From: Baffinella frigidus
Taxonomy: Eukaryota; Cryptophyceae; Cryptomonadales; Baffinellaceae
Direction of reading: 5' to 3'
DNA length: 17,975 bases
Assembly: GCA_026770585.1 (NCBI GenBank)
Contig: MU646881.1
Coordinates: 210,270 to 228,244 of the forward strand
Within the stretch, counting starts at the first letter, position 1. The number at the start of each line of letters is the position of its first letter. Below the pieces are notes generated by a model. The model searched no databases. It was not told the DNA's origin and saw only the letters and a program-made list of their open reading frames with translations. A program made the translations under genes and the position numbers. Below, piece by piece: positions 13,079 through 17,975 of this stretch.

Positions 13079-13128
13079 GAAAAATCGACTCAACCCCAGG
13101 CAGGTACAACCCCCCAGTCACCATATCT
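13079..13128 (-). pseudogene. Truncated copy of e10
   Basis: Reads MVTGGLYLPGVESIFL, matching e10 up to VESI; the CRLASHHK end is missing. Confidence 0.6.
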
Positions 13129-13142
13129 GAGTTCTGAACCCT

Positions 13143-13215
13143 GAACCCTACCACACCGCGGACTTCGAAGGATGATGGCGAAACATACTCCGGCTTCGTT
13201 TGCTGCATTCCGGTT
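13143..13215. repeat. Duplicate of the 12990-13050 segment
   Basis: GATGATGGCGARACATACTCCGGCTTCGTTTGCTGC is shared with the upstream copy. On the minus strand an AG-to-GT segment 13157-13202 reads QTKPEYVSPSSFEVR, but at 46 nt it does not restore the frame between e10 and e11, so it was left out of the gene model. A weak third trace (GCAGCGGGGACTTCGAAGG) is at 15080. Confidence 0.6.
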
Positions 13216-13345
13216 TACAGTTTAGGGTTTAGGGGCTGGGGTGTCGGATTTCAGGGTTTAGGGTTCAGGGTTTAGGGTTGAGGGTGGGTGTTCAGGGTTT
13301 GGGTTTTAGGGTTTAAGGTTTAGGGTGTAGGGTTCAGGGTTCGGC
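13216..13345. repeat. Telomere-like intron fragment
   Basis: TTTAGGG/TTCAGGG units; nearby 13365-13395 and 13475-13495 show the opposite orientation (CCCTAAACCCTCAACCC), one of the few inverted patches in the window. Confidence 0.8.
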
Positions 13346-13405
13346 ACCAACGGCTATTCAAGCAGCGGTCTGAACCCTAAACCCTCAACCCTATACCGTA
13401 TGGTG

Positions 13406-13466
13406 CGATGCGAGGCGGCAAATAGACTCGACCCCAGGAAGGTACAATCTCCCAGTCGCCATATTT
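13406..13466 (-). pseudogene. Open copy of e10 (lacking its 5' part)
   Basis: Reads ATGRLYLPGVESICRLASHH then T before GGTAT; the donor region is slightly changed (CATACGGTAT versus CATAAGGTA). The QHRPEG start is absent and no acceptor is evident. The frame is intact. Confidence 0.55.
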
Positions 13467-13569
13467 TTGTTCTAAACCCTGAACCCTAAACCCGAAAGTA
13501 TGAAGCACTTCGGCACAGTTTGACCCTTGGGTACGGTTTGACCATCAACTCCATTGTACCAGAGGAAGT

Positions 13570-13708
13570 TCATCTCGGAAGACAACTGAATCAGTTCCTT
13601 TTCAATAGGAGGTTGAATAGGAGAAACTAGGTAGGGCATAGTAAATTTAATTAGGCTTCCTAATTAAATAAAAACGCAGGGAACTGATTCAGTTATCTTT
13701 CGAAATGA
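13570..13708. mobile_element. Palindromic foldback element D
   Basis: About 29-bp terminal inverted repeats: TCATCTCGGAAGACAACTGA at 13570 continuing to 13598, and its near-complement at 13680-13708. An AT-rich interior holds a smaller inverted repeat (TTTAATTAGG/CCTAATTAAA). It lies between copies of e10. Non-coding; no target duplication recognised. Confidence 0.75.
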
Positions 13709-13721
13709 AAGTGTACCTTAT

Positions 13722-13785
13722 GGCGCGAAGCGAGGCGGAAAATTGTCTCACCTCCAGGTGGGTGTAAACCCCCCGGTCGGGTGTT
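13722..13785 (-). pseudogene. Frameshifted copy of e10
   Basis: DNA aligns with e10 (GGGGGGTT...CCTGGAG...CCGCCTCGCTTCGC.CCATAAG-GTA), but one extra base before the CCTGGAGG segment shifts the frame and creates a TGA. The donor is preserved. Confidence 0.65.
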
Positions 13786-13799
13786 TTGACCGAAACCTA

Positions 13800-13905
13800 A
13801 ACCCTCACCCCTAACCCCTACACCTTCTAAACCCCAAACCCTAGGGTTTAGTAGAACCCCTGGACCGTAAAGGTATGACCCTTAAACCCTCAACCCTCAA
13901 CCCTT
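13800..13905. repeat. Inverted-orientation telomere-like patch
   Basis: CCCTAAACCCTCACCCCTAACCCC and similar, C-rich on the plus strand, interrupted at 13842 by CCCTAGGGTTTAG, a head-to-head junction of the two orientations. Confidence 0.75.
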
Positions 13906-13936
13906 GAGGGAGCCTCGGGGGGGGGGGCAATACCTT

Positions 13937-14001
13937 ATGGTGCGAAGCGAGGCGGCAAATCGACTCAACTCCAGGCAGGTACAACCCCCCAGACGCCATA
14001 T
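13937..14001 (-). pseudogene. Open copy of e10 (lacking its 5' part)
   Basis: Reads MASGGLYLPGVESICRLASH then HK before GTATTG. The best-preserved core after e10 itself, with the same AAG-GTA donor; the upstream QHRPEG portion is missing. Flanking GCACAGTTTGACC intron is shared with the 13406 copy. Confidence 0.6.
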
Positions 14002-14120
14002 CTCAGTTCTAAACCCTGAACCCTGAAGCGCTTCGGCACAGTTTGACCAGTGGGTAAGATTTGACCATCAATTCCGGTACAATTTGACAATCAACCCCTA
14101 CGGGAGGCTCGGGGGGTTAC

Positions 14121-14229
14121 CTTATGGTGGGATGCGAGGCGGCAGATGGACTCGACCCCAGGAAGATACAGCCCCCCGGCAGGGTACAACCCCCCAGTCG
14201 GCATGTTCATTCCTTCCGGTCGGTGCTGC
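14121..14229 (-). CDS. Exon e10: GGLYLPGVESICRLASHHK exon
   Basis: One hundred nine nt. G completes a Gly codon with GG of e9, then 36 codons ending in phase 0. Acceptor ACACCAG, donor AAG-GTAACC. It begins QHRPEGMNMPTGGLYPAGGL and then YLPGVESICRLASHHK. An internal 15-18-nt duplication (GGLYPA/GGLYLP) is visible. Eight further partial or decayed copies occur between 11945 and 14990; this is the only one with both splice sites and a phase match. Function unknown. Confidence 0.66.
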
Positions 14230-14316
14230 CTGGTGTGGGGTAGCGTGCAGCGTTTGTTTTTCTGTTAGTTTTGCCCCACTAAAAGTATTATTGGCCGGAT
14301 TTCGGCCCACTTTGAC

Positions 14317-14379
14317 GGATTTGTGGGTGAGTTGACTGGATTTGTAGGTGGGTTGACTGGATTTGTAAGTGAGTTGACT
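14317..14379. repeat. 21-bp tandem repeat, three copies
   Basis: GGATTTGTRGGTGRGTTGACT repeated exactly every 21 bp. On the minus strand it would encode a 7-residue repeat (SQLTYKS), but there is no splice support. Confidence 0.85.
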
Positions 14380-14385
14380 TAGGCA

Positions 14386-14411
14386 TGTTCATTCCTTCGG
14401 CCGGTGCTGCC
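14386..14411 (-). pseudogene. Isolated 5' fragment of an e10 copy
   Basis: CACACCAG followed by CAGCACCGGCCGAAGGAATG, matching QHRPEG of e10 but with one G missing so the frame ends in TGA. Confidence 0.55.
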
Positions 14412-14439
14412 TGGTGTGGGGTTACGGTTTAGGGTTTAC

Positions 14440-14580
14440 GCTTAGGTTTAGCATTGCATAGATAAAGCTAGAGCTGAAGGCATGAAGCAATGGGTACATT
14501 GAGATAGGTCGGGATATAGTGATGTAGATAAGATATAGGGCATGATGTAGGGACATTTATAAAGCTAGAACTAACACAGC
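14440..14580. other. AT-richer intron, no gene recognised
   Basis: Contains ATAAAGCTAGARCT twice (14462 and 14560) and GATGTAG-type repeats. No exon supported on either strand. Confidence 0.4.
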
Positions 14581-14795
14581 AAGAATCGACCCCCGGAAAG
14601 TGTAACCCCCCAGTGCACTGCGAATCCGAAGATTTCGTAAAAGTCAACACCCCCACAAATCTGTCAACTTTAGAAACGAGGTACCCGTAATGGGTAGTTG
14701 AAAACCGATTTGCGCCTTTGAGTTGATCAATGCAAAAACGCCACCCTAGCAGTGCATTAGGCATCTGCGCGCTCCCTTCCGGCCAGTGCTTCCTG
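14581..14795 (-). pseudogene. Eroded copy of e10, 5' and 3' parts separated
   Basis: At 14776 a fragment after CACAG reads KHWPEGSAQMPN (compare QHRPEGMNMPT). At 14581-14625 a frame reads GGLHFPGVDSC (compare GGLYLPGVESIC). About 150 bp of unrelated sequence separates them and no donor remains. Confidence 0.5.
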
Positions 14796-14934
14796 TGTAG
14801 GGTTGCGGTTTAGGGATTGGTGTCTAGGGTTGAGGATTAGGCAAGCCTTGCCCTGCTGCCATTTGACCATCAAAGTGATAGTCAAATCAACCTTTCGGAT
14901 TGAGGGTAGGGTTTGTTAGTTTGGGCTTGTAGGA

Positions 14935-14995
14935 CAAGTCGATTTGATCCCAGGCGGTTACAACCCCCCGGTCGGCACCCATCCGGGCGTCGCTG
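14935..14995 (-). pseudogene. Copy of e10 with deletion and stop
   Basis: Acceptor GCACAG then QRRPDG, a 7-nt deletion relative to e10, then the GGGGGGTTGTAACCGCCTGG region where TAA replaces TAC in the original frame. Clearly decayed. Confidence 0.6.
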
Positions 14996-15159
14996 CCTGT
15001 GCAGGGTTTAGCGTTGAGCGTTTGGGTTTTATGGATGAGGTTTCGGTTTCGGTTTGGGGTTTTGGGTCTGGGTCCACCACGCAGCGGGGACTTCGAAGGG
15101 ACTTTGAATAACCCCGTAGTGAGTAGTCCTTAGGCCCTACAGTACCTAGTACCGTAGGG

Positions 15160-15181
15160 ACGTAGGGGGGTTCCTACGGTT
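15160..15181. repeat. Possible relic of element A/B family
   Basis: TACCGTAGGGA...TTCCTACGGTTA forms a small inverted repeat with the CCTACGGTA core found in elements A and B. Too short to be sure. Confidence 0.35.
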
Positions 15182-15216
15182 AAGGTAACGGAACTTCGGG
15201 CATACTCGTGTAGGTA

Positions 15217-15426
15217 GTCAAATGGTTTGGGGCTTACAACGGTTTTAGGCTGTCAACTGGTTTCGGGTTTACCTCAGATTCAAATAGTCGAATCGTGCGG
15301 GGGTTACCCCGGATGTAAATCGTCAAATGGCGCAGGGGTTGCCCCGGATTTAAATCGTCAAGTGGGGTAGGGCTTACCCCGGATTTGAATCGTCAAACGG
15401 TTTGGGGGTTACCCCGGATTTAGGTA
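15217..15426. repeat. Exact 35-bp tandem array carrying repeated splice donors
   Basis: GTCAAAYGG...GGGGTTACCCCGGATTTRAATC units start at 15217, 15252, 15287, 15322, 15357 and 15392, exactly 35 bp apart, and the next GTCAA at 15427 begins the e9 coding side. On the minus strand each unit repeats the last codons of e9 and its donor (AATCCGGG-GTAA). Four of the six keep a GGTAA donor; others read GGCAA or TTGTAA. Confidence 0.88.
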
Positions 15427-15481
15427 GTCAATCTCGGCCTCCTCTGGCTCCGGCTCCTCCTCTTTTGCCCCGAACCCCCAC
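15413..15481 (-). CDS. Exon e9: acidic Glu/Pro-rich
   Basis: Sixty-nine nt. One base finishes Arg from e8, then 22 codons, then GG. Acceptor AAACCAG, donor GGG-GTAACC. It begins WGFGAKEEEPEPEEAEIDYL and ends NP. If not spliced at the first donor, the frame meets TAA two bases later. The donor lies in the 35-bp array, giving several further candidate donors downstream. Confidence 0.72.
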
Positions 15482-15484
15482 CTG

Positions 15485-15665
15485 GTTTAGGGTTTAGGGT
15501 TCAGGGCTTAGGGTGCAGGGTTTCGGGTCTCGGGTTTCGGATTTCGGGTCTAGAACTTAGTGTTCAGGGTCTCCGGTATGGGGTTTAGGGTTTCGGGTTT
15601 CGGGTTTCGGGTTTCGGGTATGAGGTTTTGGGTTTAGGGTTTAGGGTTTAGGTTTGAGGGTTCCC
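15485..15665. repeat. Telomere-like intron, TTTCGGG block inside
   Basis: TTTAGGG ends with a TTTCGGG run at 15588-15620, between e8 and e9. Confidence 0.88.
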
Positions 15666-15667
15666 AC

Positions 15668-15711
15668 CGGGTAGACTCGAGTGCGTCGTCGGGGATGGTG
15701 TTGTCGTCAAC
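15668..15711 (-). CDS. Exon e8
   Basis: Forty-four nt, 14 codons VDDNTIPDDALEST plus CG, entering in phase 0 and completed by G of e9 (Arg). Acceptor AAACCAG, donor CCG-GTGGGA. Acidic. The phase match to both neighbours supports it. Confidence 0.75.
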
Positions 15712-15717
15712 CTGGTT

Positions 15718-15885
15718 TGATGTTCAGGGTTAAGGTTTGATGGTTTCGGGTTTAGGGTTTAGGGTTCATGGTTTAGGGTTCAGGGTTTAGGGTTCAGGGA
15801 TTGGGGTTCAGGGTTCAGGGTTCAGGTTTGAGGGTTTAGGGTTTAGAGTTTAGGGGTTAGGGTTGAGGGTTTCGGGTTGATGGTT
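15718..15885. repeat. Telomere-like intron
   Basis: TTTAGGG/TTCAGGG alternating units, then TTGAGGG; between e7 and e8. Confidence 0.88.
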
Positions 15886-15890
15886 GAGAC

Positions 15891-15951
15891 ATCCGCGTCG
15901 TCGATGTTGGGGCGGGGAGTGCCGTCGGACGCGATCAACGCGTTCAGCGAC
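15891..15951 (-). CDS. Exon e7
   Basis: Sixty-one nt. G completes Arg with AG of e6, then 20 codons SLNALIASDGTPRPNIDDAD in phase 0. Acceptor ACGCAG, donor GAT-GTCTCA. Ends acidic, continuing into e8. No domain recognised. Confidence 0.75.
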
Positions 15952-16029
15952 CTGCGTTTGCGTGTCGGTCACTGCTTCAGGCGTTTGGGTGACTGCTTCA
16001 GGCTGTTTCGGGTCAGGCTTTGCGCCTAG

Positions 16030-16300
16030 TTTGGGGTGAGGCGTTCAAGCTCAGGGGTGAGGGGGTTGGGGGTGGTGGTTTAGGGTGTAAGATTCCGCGC
16101 CGAAGGGTTCAGGGTGAGGGGTGGGGTGTGGGGGATGAGGGGTGAGAGGTGAGAAGTGAGGGGGGTGATGTTTAGGGGTTGGGGTGTCGGTGTTGGGAAC
16201 GAGGGGTTTTGGGTTTAGGGTTCAGGGTTTGGAAGGTAGGGTTGAGGGTTTAGGGATTAGGATTCAGGGGTTAGCGTTGAGGGTTCAGGGTTTAGGATGT
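16030..16300. repeat. Degenerate telomere-like intron
   Basis: GGGGTGAGG variants at 16090-16165, then TTCAGGG/TTTAGGG. Positions 15960-16030 hold unique GC-rich sequence with a short GACTGCTTCAGGC duplication. Confidence 0.82.
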
Positions 16301-16309
16301 GGGGTGGAC

Positions 16310-16353
16310 CTGCGGCGGTTCAAGACAGCCTGTACCCGCATGTTCGTGGATGC
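16310..16353 (-). CDS. Exon e6
   Basis: Forty-four nt, 14 codons ASTNMRVQAVLNRR plus AG, entering in phase 0 and completed by G of e7 (Arg). Acceptor AAACCAG, donor CAG-GTCCAC. Basic. Confidence 0.7.
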
Positions 16354-16359
16354 CTGGTT

Positions 16360-16386
16360 TCGGGTTGAGGCTTGAGGATTTGGAGT

Positions 16387-16424
<38 letters not shown>

Positions 16425-16718
16425 AGATTGAGGATTGATGGTGTAGGGTTGAGGGTTGAGGGGTGAGGGGTGAGGGGTGAGGGTGCAGGGGTTTCGGGTC
16501 AGTGTTTCGTGATTTCGGGTTTCGGGTTTCGAGGTTCGGATCTCGGATCTCGGGTCTCGGGTTTCGTGTTTCGGGTTTCGGGTCTCGGGTTTCGGGTTTC
16601 GGGGTTCGGTTCTTGGGTCTCGGGTCTCGGGTTGCGGGTTTCGGGTGTTGGGTCTCGGGGTTTGGTGTTCGGGGTTCAAGTCTCGGGTCTCGGGATTCGG
16701 GGTTCGGGGTTTGGGTTT
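16360..16718. repeat. Telomere-like intron with three homogeneous variant blocks
   Basis: TTGAGGG about 8 units (16383-16440), GGTGAGG (16455-16485), then TTTCGGG/TCTCGGG for some 200 bp (16510-16715). Long open frames on both strands here are repeat artefacts (FRVSGFG-type or PETRNPK-type). Confidence 0.92.
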
Positions 16719-16724
16719 GCCTAC

Positions 16725-16784
16725 CTTACGCATCTGCCCTCCATTCGAGGGTACTCGTTGAAGGGGGGGCGGTGGAGAGCGCAC
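16725..16784 (-). CDS. Exon e5: proline-rich
   Basis: Sixty nt, 20 codons, VRSPPPPLQRVPSNGGQMRK, phase 0 to phase 0, acceptor ATCAG, donor AAG-GTAGGC. Proline-rich, probably disordered. Confidence 0.75.
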
Positions 16785-16799
16785 CTGATTGAGGGTGTG

Positions 16800-16945
16800 T
16801 TTTTTGGGGGGGGTGTTTCATGGTTTGGGGTTGAGGGTTGCGGGTTTGGGATTTAGGGTTTAGGGTTTAGGGTTTAGGGTTTGGGGTTTAGGGTTTAGGG
16901 TTTGGGGTTTCGGGTTTAGGGTTTAGGGTTTAGGGTTTAGGGTGA
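16800..16945. repeat. Telomere-like repeat, mostly pure TTTAGGG
   Basis: TTTAGGG with a few TTTGGGG and TTTCGGG units; follows the GAGGG/G-run upstream (in the gene) of e5. Confidence 0.9.
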
Positions 16946-17046
16946 AGGAATTTGGTGAGCTAGGGCGGGACTTTCCCGCTCCAACGTTGACGTTGACGGG
17001 TTTGTACCACACACCCAGCAAGTCAAGTTGAGAACAGTGGGTCAAC

Positions 17047-17106
17047 CCGAGTGAGGCAGCGGTAGGCATCCCAGGAGCGTTCCACCATCCGTGGTGCATG
17101 GAAGGA
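17047..17106 (-). CDS. Candidate exon e4
   Basis: Sixty nt, 20 codons, SFHAPRMVERSWDAYRCLTR, phase 0 to phase 0, acceptor TTCTAG, donor CGG-GTTGACC. It fits between e3 and e5 without changing frame, so it could equally be skipped. Weaker because its flanks are not repeat sequence and another open frame overlaps it. Confidence 0.48.
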
Positions 17107-17321
17107 CTAGAATGGGATAGTTCCAATATAATTTCGGAACAAGACCGATTCTGTCTCGCTATTTTAGGCTCCCGACGCCGAAGATAAGGGTGAACATGCT
17201 ATTTTAGGCATACAATGATGCTATCTTACGCCTTTTTGTGTGGACAGATTCTGGTATGTTCCGAGATGAAATAGCTCCCGATGCTATTGGAGCTGTCAGC
17301 CGGGCGAGAATGGTCGCTCAC
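17107..17321. other. AT-richer unique intron
   Basis: Contains GCTATTTTAGGC twice (17158 and 17199) plus GCTATCTTACGCC (17220), a short dispersed unit. No exon supported. Confidence 0.5.
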
Positions 17322-17386
17322 CAATTTGGAGAGCTCTGGAAGCCCCTTTTCTCTGTCTCTGTCGGAGCGCGCCGACCCCTTAGAAC
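17322..17386 (-). CDS. Exon e3: Ser/Arg/Lys-rich
   Basis: Sixty-five nt. GT completes Gly with G of e2, then 21 codons beginning SKGSARSDRDREKGLPELSK, ending in phase 0. Acceptor CCTCAG, donor TTG-GTGAGC, the most consensus-like donor in the window. Highly charged. Confidence 0.76.
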
Positions 17387-17588
17387 CTGAGGTTTCGGGT
17401 GTAGAGTTTAGGGTTGAGGGTTGGGGGTTTGGGATTTAGGGTTCAGGGTTCAGGGTTGAGGGCTCATGGTTTGGGGTTTAGGGTTTGGGCATAGGGTTTG
17501 GGGTTTACGGTTTGGGGTTTAGGGTTTGGGGTTTAGGGTTTGGGGTCTGGGGTTTGGGTTGTAGAAATTAGGGTCTTGGGCTGAGAAC
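17387..17588. repeat. 202-bp telomere-like intron bounded by a 14-bp direct repeat
   Basis: TTTAGGG/TTTGGGG array. AGAACCTGAGGTTT occurs at both ends (17382-17395 and 17584-17597), spanning the donor and acceptor. Confidence 0.9.
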
Positions 17589-17639
17589 CTGAGGTTTTTT
17601 GAGACTCGGTCCGCGTGAACTCGTCAACCTCGGGGGTGT
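17589..17639 (-). CDS. Exon e2
   Basis: Fifty-one nt. AC completes Asp with G of e1, then 16 codons TPEVDEFTRTESQKTS, then G. Acceptor AAACCAG, donor CAG-GTTCTC. Polar and charged; phase links on both sides are consistent. Confidence 0.76.
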
Positions 17640-17837
17640 CTGGTTTCGGGTTTCGGGTTTAGGGTTTCGTGGTTAGGGTTTCGTGTTTAGGGTTCCGGGT
17701 TTCGTGTTTCGTGTTTCGTGTTTCGTGTTTCGTGTTTCGGGTTCCGGGTTCCGGGTTTCGGGTTTCGGGTTTAGGGTTTCGTGTTTCGTGTTTCGTGTTT
17801 AGGGTTCGGGGTTTAGGGTGTAGGGTTCAGGGTTGAC
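17640..17837. repeat. Telomere-like intron with TTTCGTG and TTTCGGG runs
   Basis: Runs of TTTCGTG (about 17702-17735 and 17775-17800) not seen elsewhere as a block, within TTTCGGG/TTTAGGG. Confidence 0.88.
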
Positions 17838-17878
17838 CAAGGACACGCAAGCCGGGTGCTCGCTCGAGCGTCCTTTTT
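17838..17878 (-). CDS. Exon e1 (first exon visible, not the true start)
   Basis: Forty-one nt. One base completes a codon from an unseen upstream exon, then KRTLERAPGLRVL, then G completed by AC of e2 (Asp). Acceptor ATTCCAG, donor TTG-GTCAACC. Because it begins in mid-codon, the gene extends past the window edge. Confidence 0.65.
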
Positions 17879-17884
17879 CTGGAA

Positions 17885-17975
17885 TTTAGGGGTTGGGGGG
17901 GGGGGTTAAGGGTTTGGGGTTTGGGGTTTGGGGGGGGGGGTTTGGGGTTTGGGGTTTGGGGTTTGGGGTTTGGGG
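17885..17975. repeat. TTTGGGG telomere-like array with G runs
   Basis: TTTGGGG units with two runs of nine or ten G. Continues to the window end. Confidence 0.88.

Larger units (their letters stand above)
17..17878 (-). other. Composite multi-exon gene model (29 exons plus a tentative last one)
   Basis: Minus-strand gene assembled by eye from islands of non-repeat sequence bounded by AG on the 5' side and GT on the 3' side. The 29 exons join in one open frame of about 658 codons. Seven non-zero-phase junctions (e1/e2, e2/e3, e6/e7, e8/e9, e9/e10, e13/e14, e15/e16) all restore the frame, which is unlikely by chance. The predicted product has a disordered N-terminal part, a Cys/His segment, two EF-hand-like units and at least three hydrophobic helices near the C-terminus. 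The 5' end continues beyond the window. It is unproven that one transcript contains all exons; two adjacent genes remain possible. The protein family was not recognised. Confidence 0.65.

Noticed and set aside
16320-16856. Overlapping open frames of 96-154 codons on both strands
   Set aside because: They come from seven-base repeats without stop codons (periodic FRVSGFG or PETRNPK peptides).

Overview
This window looks like a nuclear segment of a eukaryote, probably an alga or other protist. There are no prokaryote-style genes, operons or long ORFs. Arrays of degenerate Arabidopsis-type telomere heptamers (TTTAGGG and variants) fill most of it, and short GC-rich islands sit between the arrays. 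Plants, green algae, dinoflagellates, chromerids and others share this heptamer, so I cannot place the species.

The islands read as small exons on the minus strand. Most begin right after AG (often AAACCAG) and end at GT. I assembled 29 exons (e1-e29, numbered from the high-coordinate end) that total 1,975 nt, or about 658 codons, across 17.3 kb. Mean exon length is about 68 nt. Reading frames join across every junction from e1 to e29, including the non-zero-phase junctions e1/e2, e2/e3, e6/e7, e8/e9, e9/e10, e13/e14 and e15/e16. Most introns are made of the telomere-like repeat, C-rich (CCCTAAA) in the sense direction. The true 5' end lies outside the window. The 3' end may be at 17-76.

Predicted protein, N to C: a low-complexity, charged, Ser/Pro/His-rich region (e1-e17); an Arg/Ser-rich exon (e18); a Cx2H...CPVC segment (e19-e20); a canonical EF-hand (e21); a helical linker and a second degenerate EF-hand split across e22/e23; linker helices (e24-e25); then hydrophobic segments in e26, e28 and e29 that look transmembrane. 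This suggests a calcium-sensing polytopic membrane protein. I do not recognise the family.

The most striking feature is pervasive local exon duplication. At least thirteen exons have one to eight extra copies next to them, with part of the flanking intron. Copies range from in-frame to frameshifted, stop-containing, donor-less, truncated, or split by a palindromic element. The same repeat therefore supplies intron sequence and may have promoted unequal exchange.

Other contents: palindromic foldback elements at 5528-5595, 7131-7276, 8392-8539, 8625-8713 and 13570-13708; two perfect 24-bp palindromes centred on GAATTC; an exact-period 35-bp array at the e9 splice donor; GA/GT microsatellites at 12.5-12.95 kb; a GTCAAACTGG-rich array at 9.93-10.26 kb; and a WW-like reading on the opposite strand at 12.97-13.05 kb. 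No rRNA, tRNA, CRISPR or transposase gene was seen.
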